Origin: Oxyruncus cristatus
Taxonomy: Eukaryota; Chordata; Aves; Passeriformes; Cotingidae
Direction of reading: 5' to 3'
NCBI GenBank assembly: GCA_013399855.1
Contig: VXAY01001000.1
Span: 1-64,000 of the forward strand
DNA: 64,000 nt
Below the pieces are notes generated by a model. It did not search any database and was not told the origin of the DNA. It was given only the letters and a program-made list of their open reading frames with translations. A program made the translations under genes and the position numbers. Below are positions 36,101 through 46,081 of the stretch, in pieces. Within the stretch, counting starts at the first letter, position 1. Each line of letters begins with the position of its first letter.

Positions 36101-39100
36101 TTATGTGACTTCTGATATGGACATATTTCTGCAGTTTTCCATAATCTGGGAAAACCTGTGGTGTATTAGAATTTGGGTTTGTGTATATTTTTTCATATTT
36201 GTAAGCAAGGACTAGAAAATATTTATGTGTTTACTCTTTATTTTTCTGTGTAATACTGTTGATATTTCTGACTTGCACTTTTATTGATTTCTAAAGGGAG
36301 GTCTAAAATAAATTGATTTGGGGATTAAGAGCAAAAAAGCATGTGTGATATTTTTTTTAATACACATTTGCTTTTGCTTTCTTTGTACTTGTACCTGTTT
36401 TTGTCCTTTAGAGTATTGCTAAAAATTCCTATTGATGATATTACTGATGGAAAGACTAACATCTCAGATTTTCAATGTTTAAAAGGGTTCAGACATGCAC
36501 TGCAATAATTCCTGTAGTGCATGTTGGTGTCTCCGAGTTTCTGGTCTTGTCACTCATCAAATTAAATTGACTGTGTTTGAGCCTTTAGAAAAAAGGTCTG
36601 AAATGACTCTAAGGCTCCAGAAGCCCTTTTGATTACCAGCTCAGCATAAAAGTATGCAGATCACTTGTTTTTACCCAAAATAGCCGTTGGAAAAAGCTTG
36701 ACTTGTTTTTTTGATTGTCCTGCATTGGACCTTTCTTAGGAGAAACAGCGGCAGCAGCAGGAGCAGCAGCTGCAGCGGCATCTGACTCGGCCTCCTCCCC
36801 AGTACCAGGATCAACCACAGAATCCATACCAGCAACAGGTTGGACAGTTCACAGGTGAGTAAACACAGCAACTGAAATAATGGCAGAAAAAAATATCAGG
36901 AGTAAAAAACAAGCTGTCTTCAAATTACCCGGATTGGGTAGCTTTTAATTAATTTCTTACAGCGCCTTCCCACTTCACTGTGCCTTAAAACCTTTTGACC
37001 TGTACTGTGATTCAGTTGCAAATTAACAGCTTCCCCTGCCCCAGATATCTGGGACATCTTAAGCTTCTGCTTCTTAAATGTTGTTTTGGAAATGAGTAAA
37101 ATTCTTAAGTACCTTCATTGTTCTGAAGGCCTTTTTGTACTACTGTTTCCTTTTACAGGCTGTAAATTCTTCTTAACTTTGATATATTAGGATTCAGGTT
37201 TGGTTTTTCTTTTGAAGCCTGTCATCGCTACTGCCTGTACCTATCCCAGGCCCTCATTTAAGAAAAATAAGTGGTGCATTATTTCTCATCTACTAGGATG
37301 AGTTTAAAATTCTCTGACATTCTTATCCCTGCTACCTTTAGAAGGGAATGTGGTTTGAATTCTCTTTATTACATTTTAGTGTCCTCCGTGGGGGTTTTTG
37401 GTACGAGAAGCAGTTTGGAATGTCCTCAGTATGTTAACTGTTAAATAAAAGATGTTGTTAACTGTTAAGCTGGAGTAGCTTCAGAAGTGTGGAAGAACTA
37501 GAGAGCAATAAAATAAAAATAAAAAAATAAAAGTTCATCTCCTTACCTGAGAAATCCTTACTTGACAGGGCATAAAGAAGCCACTTGTCTTTTCTCCTAA
37601 ACTTAAGAGTACAAAGAAGTGCTAATTCCCTTCATTTTGTTTCCTTACTCTTTGTGTTCCTGCAGAAATAAATACTGAAGGGAAAAGATGCAAATGGAAA
37701 TGTGATACCTTCGTCCTGACAGTGTTTGTTACTGTGCAGTGTCTAGTAGAGCTACAACTGTGTTTTGTTGCTCAAGTGAAAAAACTTGATGCCAGTACAA
37801 AAGGATTGTGTGCTAACTCAGGGCTCAGTAGCATCCTTCAAATACTGCACTGAAACATTTTTTTTTCTCCTGTCACTTCTCTACAGAAACATACTGTACA
37901 GCTGTTAGAAATGGAGTGGGATTTGCTATAATGAACATCAGTAATACTGAAATTATTTTTTCCTTATAATTATGACTATTTTTTGTATCTTAAATCCCAG
38001 TATGTGACTGCCTTTTCACTGTAAGTATTCTTACAGTGAGACTCTTCCTCCATACTTCCCCCAACACTGGTGTTTTTATGGTGTGCTTTGCTGATAATTA
38101 ATTCAATATAATTTGAATTATATTTGAATTTTTGATAATTCAGGTTTTATTCAAATATAATGTTTATAACAACGGAAAGCCAGTACTCCTCTGCTATCTT
38201 AAAATATGCAAAAATTCTGCAGCTTATTTTTCGGTTTGAAAGTAGAGAAAGTACTAGTGTAGGTAGGTTTCCCTTGGTCGACTGTAAGGAGTGGGAGGGG
38301 TGTTATATGCATTACACTTGACTGTGCTGGTCTGCTTTTCTTTGCTTCAAGTAGGCAGTTTCTTCCACAGGAAGAAACTTTTAAACTCAGTATTTACAAG
38401 AACAAAGGACTTTTTTTGATTTGCTGAGAACACATTTTTGCAAATCACGTTGCTTGCTTATCAGCACTGTGTATTAACATAGCAAATATTTCACCGTGGA
38501 AATCCAAAAGATACCTGACCAAATATTTCTGAAGGCTAAATTATATAAATAGAAGACATTCCTGGAATAGGGAAAATGGAGGACTGGCAACCCTACAGGT
38601 GTATGATAAGAGATACGCAATGTATGCATGGAATGACTGACTGTGTGTGCAGTAAGTGGTATTTTTAACAGCTTAGCAAATTGTGCATGCACTTCAAAGT
38701 ATGTGTGTTTACCTTTGTTCACAAAGAAATAATCAGAGTCCTGCCTTTAAAGTCTTAATTTTTTTTTAAATTGATAATGCTGAGTTCTCAGAAGTGGTAT
38801 TCAGATTTTTTTTAGGACATTGGCATATCTGTGTTTGAGATCAAGGTGGAGGTGCTAACTGGAGCAACAGTTGACACTCTTTAATTAAACTCCTGCTGTC
38901 TTTTGTGCTGGTTGCAGAGGTTGGTTTATAGAAATGCAGCTGCACCTCCATTCTGGGTTATTGTGCCTACAAACCTGGCTTGGCTCTGGTTGGACCGAGG
39001 TATTTCATGTACAAAATACTTCTTTTTATTTCAGGGTCATCTTCAGCCATGCCTGGGGTCAGTAATTTAGGACAGTCCAGCTCCAGTAGCCCACGGATGT

Positions 39101-40026
39101 TTCCTCAGACCCAGAACATGATTCAGATGGGACCTGGACACACTCCTGTTCCTCCACTCCAGTCGGGCTCCAGTCAGCAGGACCGGGGGGTGACTCAGTA
39201 TCCCAATATGCAAAACATTCAGCGCGGGGGATTGTACAACCTGGCGTCTGGGATGACACAGATGGTTCCCCAGCACACAGCTCCAAGTGCCAATGGACAG
39301 ACTCCGATGCAGAGACAGGGCAGCTTGGGCCAGGGCACTGCTGTTCCTGCTGGCTATGGGCAGAACACCTTAGCAAACTCGAGTATTTCTCAGCAGCACA
39401 ATAAAGGTGCACTGAATCCAACCTTATCTAAGCCACAGATGGCAAGAGTACCAGCTGCTATGGGGGCTCAAAATCCATCTTGGCAACACCAAGGTATCCC
39501 TAATATTAACAACCAGACACAAGCAAACAGTGGCTTAGGACCATTTACTGCCAACTCCTCTTTCCACATGCAGCAGACTCATCTAAAGATGTCCAACCAG
39601 CAGTTTGCCCAGGGAATGCCTCAGGTAAGCCTAAGCACCAGCAGACCCATGACCTCGATGAACGCTGCCGTCTCCGGGCAGATGTTGTCATCATCTTTAG
39701 GTGCACAGCCCCGGACAAACCCACCTACACAACAGCAGGTACCCTCACAGCAAGTGCTGCCTGGCATGAACCAGACTGTTCCAGACCTGAATGCTTTCAA
39801 CCAGAATCCAAATCAGCAAATGCCCAACAGAGGAAACCTGCACTGTAGCCAAGGGTACCCTGTGAGGACGACCAGTCAGGAGCTGCCTTTCGCCTACAGC
39901 GGCCAGTCAGGCAATAATGGACTTCAGAACTTAACTGGTGACACAGACCTGATAGACTCTTTGCTGAAAAACAGGACTTCAGAGGAATGGATGAACGATT
40001 TGGATGAGTTGTTAGGAACTCATTAA
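21058..40026 (+). CDS. MAML1: Mastermind-like 1, Notch transcriptional co-activator; 5'-partial, 966 visible aa in 5 exons
   Basis: MAML1 joins the nuclear Notch intracellular domain-CSL complex and recruits p300/CBP. Visible exons give 966 residues; with about 75 in the gap the total is near 1,040, against 1,016 in human. Exon 2 carries the best conserved block (NLMPDLNLNEQEWKELIEEL and SVPDEDMKDLFN), lying in the p300-binding activation region. Two SUMO-type motifs (LKQEP and IKTE) match sites described in human MAML1. Exons 3 and 4 encode Gln-rich, probably helical sequence (KQREQQQKHLLMEQQKQQ). Exon 5 is rich in Gln, Asn, Ser and Pro and ends with the conserved DTDLIDSLLKNRTSEEWMND tail. 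The N-terminal Notch/CSL-binding helix is in the gap. MAML1 rather than MAML2/3 is supported by synteny and by SPQNGDQQNGYGD. Confidence 0.96.
26509..26703 (-). other. Unidentified small open frame (64 codons), antisense in MAML1 intron 1
   Basis: I do not recognise this protein and do not claim it is a gene. The minus-strand frame starts with ATG in a good context (A at -3, G at +4), begins MGQHTKNFDMSNLRLKPSGF and continues with an amphipathic-looking stretch (LNDFIKAVQNNEAQQEIGKA). Amino-acid composition is even, unlike the low-complexity or Cys/Trp-rich frames elsewhere in this intron, and it includes CG-containing codons. It could be a retrocopy fragment, a micropeptide or chance. No splice sites or poly(A) signal tie it to a known gene. 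Confidence 0.2.
27868..27935 (+). repeat. Probable MIR-type SINE fragment (tRNA-like head)
   Basis: It reads gtgtagtacagcagcaaaga followed by ggttcaagtcc, a good RNA polymerase III B-box, then cctagttgc. The layout resembles the tRNA-derived 5' part of MIR elements. The fragment is short and old, so family assignment is tentative. Confidence 0.4.
28105..28190 (+). repeat. Probable MIR-type SINE fragment (core region)
   Basis: The segment atatgaccctgggcaagtta followed by ttgagcttcagttttcc is very close to the well-known MIR core (tgaccttgggcaagt, then gagcctcagtttcc). It is in the same orientation as the tRNA-like fragment about 170 bases upstream. The two may be halves of one interrupted copy or two separate relics. 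Confidence 0.55.
28511..28582 (+). repeat. 43-base tandem duplication, about 1.7 copies
   Basis: Two near-identical copies (tttgctgctacctatgcaag, then cattaaaca) start at about 28511 and 28554, with one mismatch inside the shared core. The high identity means a recent local duplication. Confidence 0.8.
30106..31515 (+). CDS. MAML1: MAML1 exon 2 (470 codons)
   Basis: The acceptor AG is at 30104-30105 after a long T tract, and the donor gtgaat is at 31516. It is the largest exon and encodes the acidic activation region, two SUMO-type motifs and Gln/Ser-rich sequence up to KSKPGNIAYRLPHNQ. A second AG three bases on makes the acceptor a tandem NAGNAG. Read-through into the intron would stop after 11 codons. 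Confidence 0.95.
31516..33544 (+). other. MAML1: MAML1 intron 2
   Basis: A 2.0 kb intron with GT-AG ends. I see no repeat or gene in it beyond short chance frames. Retention would terminate the protein with a TAG at 31549-31551. Confidence 0.7.
33545..33814 (+). CDS. MAML1: MAML1 exon 3 (90 codons, Gln-rich)
   Basis: The acceptor AG is at 33543-33544 and the donor gtgaga at 33815. It encodes a Pro/Val linker, then QQQAAVMKQHQMLMDQQKQR, a Gln-rich, probably helical or coiled region matching human AAVMKQHQLLLDQQKQREQQ. Phase 0 at both ends. Confidence 0.95.
33815..36739 (+). other. MAML1: MAML1 intron 3
   Basis: A 2.9 kb intron. A CR1 element in antisense orientation begins 76 bases after the donor (see 33891-34256). 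The remainder is unique, and I see no further gene or RNA. Confidence 0.7.
33891..34256 (-). mobile_element. CR1 LINE 3' fragment (avian type), antisense to MAML1
   Basis: It starts gaatcagagaatggtttggg and continues ttgaaaggaccttgaagatc, the reverse complement of the typical avian CR1 3' end. Further along come catgggcagggacaccttcc, ggcaacctgtgccagtgcct and ccttgtcctgtcactacatg, all CR1 hallmarks in the right order. Only about 366 bases of the 3' UTR region are present, so it is a 5'-truncated, non-autonomous copy. This is the strongest single sign that the genome is avian. Confidence 0.92.
36740..36854 (+). CDS. MAML1: MAML1 exon 4 (Gln-rich)
   Basis: The acceptor AG is at 36738-36739 and the donor gtgagt at 36855. 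It encodes EKQRQQQEQQLQRHLTRPPP followed by QYQDQPQNPYQQQVGQFTG, matching RHLTRPPPQYQD of human MAML1. It ends one base into a Gly codon. Confidence 0.95.
36855..39034 (+). other. MAML1: MAML1 intron 4
   Basis: A 2.2 kb AT-rich intron. It contains a nested cluster of AT palindromes at 38105-38161. No repeat family, gene or RNA was recognised. Confidence 0.7.
39035..40026 (+). CDS. MAML1: MAML1 exon 5, C-terminal coding exon with stop
   Basis: The acceptor AG is at 39033-39034 and the TAA at 40024-40026. It encodes about 330 residues rich in Gln, Asn, Ser and Pro, including SQQHNKGALNPTLSKP, QELPFAYSGQSG and the conserved acidic end SLLKNRTSEEWMNDLDELLG. Confidence 0.96.
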
Positions 40027-43000
40027 AATGGGGCCGGGGGTGGGGCGTTTGACTTTTTTTAATTATGTCATGACATATAAACAACACTTGGACCAAAAAA
40101 AAAAAAAACAACCTGTGGCATTGAGGAGACTTGCAGGCATTAGAGGTAAAATGGTTGGGAAAAAAGACTGGAGCTGCTTCTCAGTGAGTGTTGACACACG
40201 GTCACGGTGCACCAAGCGGGTCTGCAGGAGGAGTGCACGTTGTCTGGGGTCTCTGAGGAGTCGCACACTTGAACAGGTCAAAAAAAATACTGTGTCCTAG
40301 CCAGCCTTCCAGAAATCTCACTTGCAGTGTTCTGAGACTAAATTTTTTAATTTTTTAAAAAATGAAACAAAAATTCCACAGAAATAGTGCAGAAAGAGAG
40401 CAAATAGTTGCACAAATTGTGTTTAGGGCTTAGTCTGCAGCTATTACTTGCAATAATTATTTGTTTGTAGCTTGACATGTTGTTGTAGTACTGTCCATCC
40501 AACTTCTGACTTTTTATTTGAGAAGAGGCTGTTATGCACCTGAGTATGCTTGCAAAATGTTTTGAGTTGTTTTTTTCCCCATTGCTGAAGCATGTGCCTG
40601 TACTCCCAGTAAGCAAGTGGTATTTCACAGTAAATATATCTAGATGCTGGTAATAGATGAGAGGAAGTATTAAAACCTGGCCAGTTAGTCTAGACAGTCA
40701 TCTTCCTTCATAGATTGTAGTCTTTTAAGCTGCAGTTTGCACTCTGTTGTAGAGAGGCACAGTTCTTGGCTTGTACCTTGCTGTGTTTAAAGGGGGAATT
40801 TCTCATGGGAGAACTTTTGAACTATAGTAGGTTTAACATGAATTGTAAAGCCATTTACTTTGCACCTGTTTCTTCATAACTTATTTCCAAAGGTAGTTGT
40901 ATTTAAATGAAGGCTTTGCTTCATGACAGCTCATCTAGTTTTCTTTGTTTTAAAAGGTAAAACTAACTTTTGAGATCAATTCATTCCCTGAAGTTAGCAA
41001 TGGGTTAGTAATGAGCACAAGACTTTTTCACTTCAGGATAAAAGTGAGAAAAAAAGAATTTGACTGGGAGGTGGAAAGTCCTTATGAGCAATAATAGCAC
41101 AAGCAGCCTGGGAGAATACTTTTATCAGGGTTGCTCCAATATGGAAGTCTCCCCCTTTAAATACTTGGTTTTTTTGATACTGGGTTACGAGTTTGATAAT
41201 CTTTCTATAGTCTGGTGGATTTACTTCTTTAATATCCCTTGAAGCAGATGCTGGTTCTTCAGCTCAGCCCAAGGAGACCTCTTATCCATATGTTGGGATT
41301 GGTCCCAGAAAGGACAAAATACAATGGGAACAGTCAGTGTTCCAAAGTTCTTACTCTCTACCAAAAAAATCCCTTATCCACCAACAAATCACCTTGCCTT
41401 AACCTTTATTTTAAAATGAAAATAAAGTTGAAAGCTTTTGTTTTAAATGCACAAATACCTCTTCCCTTTCTAAATCTACTTTCTTGGAAAGCTCCTTTAA
41501 ACTTTCTAACCAAACCCAGCGTTGTGATCTTAAAGCAATTTCCTTCAACACAGTCTGGCTTCTTCGGGAGTTTTCTGCACTGCAGAGTTGTGTGAGAGAG
41601 GGTTTTTCCAGAGGGTGTGAAGGGAAGTGAAAGATACAATTGGTTTCAAAGAAGGAAAATACTTTACTGTATCTGCAACTCCTTTATGAGACAATTTGCA
41701 CTTTTAAAAACTGCTTTTTTAACACTAATACTTTAACCCTTTCCAAATATGCATGGAACATGGTTTGTGCAGCACACTTACCTAGTGTGGATGAATTCTG
41801 CTCTGTTGATCAGATTTGCTGTTGTATCATGTTGAACTGTTGGTGAAAGATGTGCATTGATCAGTGGATCCCACCATTGAATAGAGGATAAAACTTCCCT
41901 GCAGCAGGCTTAATCCCTCCTAGAGCTTTTGAAAAGGTAACAGAGATTCTCTTCGGGTGGGAAGACAGAGGTGTTGGTGACTTTGCCTGTCGACACTTCT
42001 GATATTTTCTAGAATAAGTAGTTGAGATGCAAATAACTGATGCTAACTCTTCTTATACTGGCAATCTAAGAAAAGAGCTGGTGAGCTTGGTTTACTTTTA
42101 AGTTAAACCAAAACCTGGTCCAAGGTAAGTGTCATTAGAAGATTATAGATATAAACTAGCAATGGCAGGGGAAGGAGTGTTTGCTATATTTTTATTTTTA
42201 AGGGTTAACTTTGCACCAGTGTGCCTTCCCTTCCTGTCGGGGGTGCTTGGGACCTCAATTTTAAGTGACATCCTTCAGTGTCACTAGTTTTCTCTCCCCC
42301 TTACAAACACTTGACAGAAATAACAGGGTAGTAGGATTCAGCTTTTCTTTCTTCCCTGTTTGAGTTGTGGTGAAATCTGCTCTGTTTTCTGGTAGATTTT
42401 GCACACAGGCTTTGTTCTGAATGAGTCAAAATACAATCCATCCACTTGTGATTTCTTGGAGGAAAAGAACATCTGCTGTTTGCATTGTTACTACCGAAAA
42501 GGCAGTCCAGCTAAATGTCCAGGAAAATGCAGATGTGCTCTTTTTCCTCCTCTGTTTCTGGAAGCTAAGGTGGATATTGCCCTGCTTGACCGGAGGGTTT
42601 GTTCAGGAAGGTATCTGGATTTGATGACAGGGCCTTTTCATGGTACTGTTGGAGTAAAATTAAGTGTGATTCGAGGAAAACTGGCTTGTAATGCCCATTG
42701 GTCTCCATGTGTGAACAGGATCCAAACAGCCCTGGCTTCTGGCCTTGGTCCCTGTCCACATAACGCAGTCGGACCGTTGGGAATACGGTGTCACTGTAAC
42801 GAGGTTGGAACAGTTCAATGGAAATGAAAATACGGTTTTGATGTGCACAGGTGCATGGGAAGGGCTGGGCTCTGCCCTCGTGCCCTGTAACAAGTCTGTC
42901 AATGCACTCGGGCTTTCCATTTGCTGCAGCTTCAGAGCAATAAAATGTGTCTCCCCTGAACTGAACCCAGCCGGCCGCCCATGGCTTTATTTATAAACTG

Positions 43001-43430
43001 CGGTTTTGGTTGGGCAGGCAAGGTGAGAGTGTCACTGTGCAACATCCACTGCCTTCCAAAAACCACCATTCAATTGAAAAGGGTGCTCAAAATTTTGTTA
43101 TACACATTTCCTTTGTGTAAATAAATGTTTACAGTTTTATATTAAAGATTTGAATAAGAGTTAGATCTTCTGACTGTATATTTTTTACTTTTTATAGATT
43201 TTAAAACTATAATTCTTTATATATGTGTTTTGGGGGGTATTATGGTAAGTTTTATGCTTGTAAATGGAGAACAGTTGAATTTGATGCTAACCTTTATGAA
43301 TTTTTGTCATTGAAATGTATAAAGAGTCCATTAATCCCCTTATTCTTTTACTACAATTACTGGTGCACACCAAAAAGAAATCCTTCACTTCTGTTTTATC
43401 ATTATAAAATAAATATTTTGCTAGTGTATT
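40027..43430 (+). other. MAML1: MAML1 3' UTR (probable extent)
   Basis: The stretch after the TAA is AT-rich. Poly(A) signals cluster near its end: AATAAA at 42939, 43120 and 43408 and ATTAAA at 43141. A perfect 14-base A/T palindrome sits at 40350-40363. A TGTAAATA element of the Pumilio type at 43116-43123 overlaps the signal at 43120. A 142-codon frame at 42399-42827 is judged non-coding. Confidence 0.55.
42939..43146 (+). promoter_or_regulatory. Cluster of candidate MAML1 poly(A) signals
   Basis: AATAAA at 42939-42944, AATAAA at 43120-43125 and ATTAAA at 43141-43146 lie about 2.9 to 3.1 kb after the MAML1 stop. A T-rich stretch (tattttttactttttat) follows at about 43180. A further AATAAA is at 43408-43413. 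Confidence 0.5.
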
Positions 43431-45850
43431 AAACATACATGGTGTGACTATACATTTGTGTGAGCTGAGCAGAGTTCAATGTTGTCATTCCTAGTGAGAT
43501 GGTTCCTTCCCTTCAACGCAACACACAGTTTGGCTCAGCCTTGTACTGAGGCTCAAATCCTGCTGCTGTGTCTTACCAATTCTTAGAGTTTCAGAAAGCC
43601 CATTTTAAACAAGCCAGAACTGGATAAAGGGGCCTTAGAAAACTTTACTTTGAAAGTAAGGCTTTATGCTGCACCCACTGCTTCCGGGCTTTTTTTTTTT
43701 TTTTTTTTTTTTGTAATCAGNNNNNNNNNNNNNNNNTTTTTTTGGAATGCAGTTGTAGACCTGAAGCTGGGAAATTCGACTGCAGAGGTGGTTGTCACTA
43801 GTGAAAAAGATGTTAATAACTACCGAGACCTCACATGTGCAAAGTGGTAGAGTTCCAAAAATATGCCAGTTCCCCCAAAATAACAGGCCTTGGAGGTTCA
43901 AATTTGGTTTCCTCAAACCTTGTTTGATGTAGGCAGATGCACCAGCTGAGACAGGGCCACATGTTCTGCAGGCAAGAGTTGATGCTTCTGAACAGGGAAT
44001 GAAATACTGGCAGAAATGTGTGTGAAGATTTTGGCTTAAAAGCTGGAAAAGTCCCTGAGCCACTGCACAGCTTCAGAACCGAAGGATCATTCTCCAGGCG
44101 TTGAAGTTGGTGTCTTACCATGCAGGTGTTGTTTTTGCAGCCCCAGCTCAGAGCCTCCAGGTTTCCTCACAGCACCCTGACTTACCAGAGTGTATTTTAG
44201 TGTATTCCTACTCTACAAAGTTTTGTGTTATATTTGGAGGGAGCAGGAGACCTAAAACTTCATAAGCTTATGAAGAACCAAATGTCATAATAAGTAACCC
44301 AGGATCAGCTGATTTTAGCCTGTGAAGTTGCTACTTAATTACCTTTATTGTCCCATTAAAAATGCTGCATTTCAGTTATTGTTGAGTAAACCAGGAATGT
44401 CCCAAGCAATCCCCACTGGAGTGACGTGTGTGTTTTTCCAAAGATTTTAAGGAGTCAGTGGCAGCTTGTGACCAACTCAGAAACCGAGTTGATGTTTTTT
44501 CCTGGATGCTGGTGTTTTTCCTGAGACTAATGTAATAAGTCTGTAATAGAAATGTTTTCTCAAGCCTGAATTGCTTGTTGAAATGGAATAAGCGGAAACA
44601 GAACTCCTGGTGACATTTCCCCTCTGAATTTATCCTGGGCATCCCAGATGAAATCTTGGATCACCAACAGATTCATTTAAGGTTAATTGTTTTATTTCTG
44701 TTTCAGTTGGAGTCTGAAGTGGTACCTTGGAGGGTCTGAAGTCACATCATAGAGTGTTTTATAGAGAAAGGGAGTGGTTTTGCTTTTTTACATGTGTGGT
44801 TATTCTCGAAAAGTGTAACATTGGATATTTGAATTCATTAACAAGTTTTCAACTTGATGAGCTGTCTCAATTGGGTTTGAGGCAATGAAGAGCCAAACCA
44901 GAACAAAAAACTTGCTTTGTCCCACCCAAGAGAAACTGTAGGTCTGGTATGTGCACAAATTCTGTTCTGAGGGTTTGTGTATGTGACTGAACAGAGACAA
45001 ATGCAGTGGCTCAGTCATGTCCTGTACCTTCTCTTCACCAAAATTAACAGCCTTAGTTGATAATGAATGATACCCTATTTTCTGCTTTTTGATTTTACAA
45101 GTTTCAAAGTCAGAGTAGTCATCCATGTGAAATTGCTCCAAAACACAAGATAATGTTTTGAACTGGTACATACTTTACTTTTGTGGAGTGGGGAAAGAAG
45201 TTACTCCGGGCTAAAATATTGCTGTTTTTCAAATTTGACATTTTACAATTCTGATGTCAGTGTAGCATTTTTGAGGGTCTGTTTCTACATCCTCTGCTGC
45301 CTTCCATTTGGAACTGAGAACTTTCATTTTGTATGATAGCCAGGAGAATATTTTTCCTGCAGAATCCTGAAAACATCAGAAAGCTATAAAAGGTGAGTGA
45401 GTGCTAGAAAAGAACTTTATTCTTATTTGGTAACCTTAGAGCAGTAATTAGTAGGATAAAATACTTGAATGCTCTTTTTAAAGTTACAGAACCCAGTAGT
45501 AGAATTAACTTATACCAGCTGGAGTGCAGCAGATCTTGAACGTGGTCAACTCCACTGCTTGGAATAAGAACAGAAGGTCAAGTCATTAATTTGCAAATGC
45601 TTGTGAATAATTTTTACAACCTCTCACATAATTGAGATGCTTCAGAGCTCATTAAAACCAGCAACAAAAGGGCTGGAAAGAATTCCATCATCTTTCCATT
45701 GCTGGCAACGTATAATTCAATCGTCGTGTAAAATCTGTAAATATAATTACAAGAATTTCACCGTTTTCCCATGCGAAGCTTTTTGCTGTTCCATCATTCA
45801 GCAAAAGGCACTTGGCTGGAATAGACATTTTCTGGTGGCTGCCTGCTTTG
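43431..45850. other. Intergenic MAML1-LTC4S spacer
   Basis: About 2.4 kb without a recognisable gene. It includes a T homopolymer broken by a 16-base N gap (43690-43740) and a perfect 18-base palindrome at 44258-44275. Short frames on either strand look random. Confidence 0.6.
43721..43736. other. Assembly gap of 16 N beside a T homopolymer
   Basis: A T run of about 22 bases at 43690-43712 precedes the gap by a few bases, and a T run follows it directly. This looks like sequence lost in a homopolymer rather than a missing feature. Confidence 0.98.
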
Positions 45851-46023
45851 GAAAACCCTGTGGTGTGGAGAGAGTTAAGGTGAGTTAAGGTGTGGTAGAG
45901 GAACACCTGTGTTAGGGGAATAACTCAGTTCTGTTGAAGTGTGCGGTGTTGGGAGGGTGGGAGAGGAGTTTGGGGTGCAGCTGTACCCATCACACCTGGC
46001 TGGGGTTTGCTCTGGCCAGCACC
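45850..46023 (+). promoter_or_regulatory. LTC4S: Putative LTC4S promoter and 5' UTR
   Basis: The 170 bases before the LTC4S start codon contain two TGTGGT cores (45859-45864 and 45891-45896; RUNX type) flanking an exact 10-base tandem repeat (gagttaaggt twice, 45872-45891), then GAGGAA (45898-45903; PU.1/ETS type) and a G-rich stretch at about 45950-45975. No TATA box is evident. Expression of LTC4S in myeloid cells is known; use of these sites here is inference. Confidence 0.35.
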
Positions 46024-46081
46024 ATGAGGGATCAGATAGACCTGCTGGCCATGGTCACAGTTTTGGGAGTCCTGGAGCAAG
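46024..46081 (+). CDS. LTC4S: LTC4S exon 1, residues 1-20
   Basis: The ATG is at 46024 in context caccATGa, and the donor gtaaat is at 46082. It encodes [19 protein letters not shown] plus one base of the next codon, aligning with MKDEVALLAAVTLLGVLLQ of human LTC4S. Confidence 0.94.

Noticed and set aside
42399..42827. 142-codon plus-strand ORF in the MAML1 3' UTR
   Set aside because: It lies between the MAML1 stop and its poly(A) signals, is Cys-rich with no recognisable domain, and several other frames overlap it. Chance frame in GC-richer UTR is more likely.
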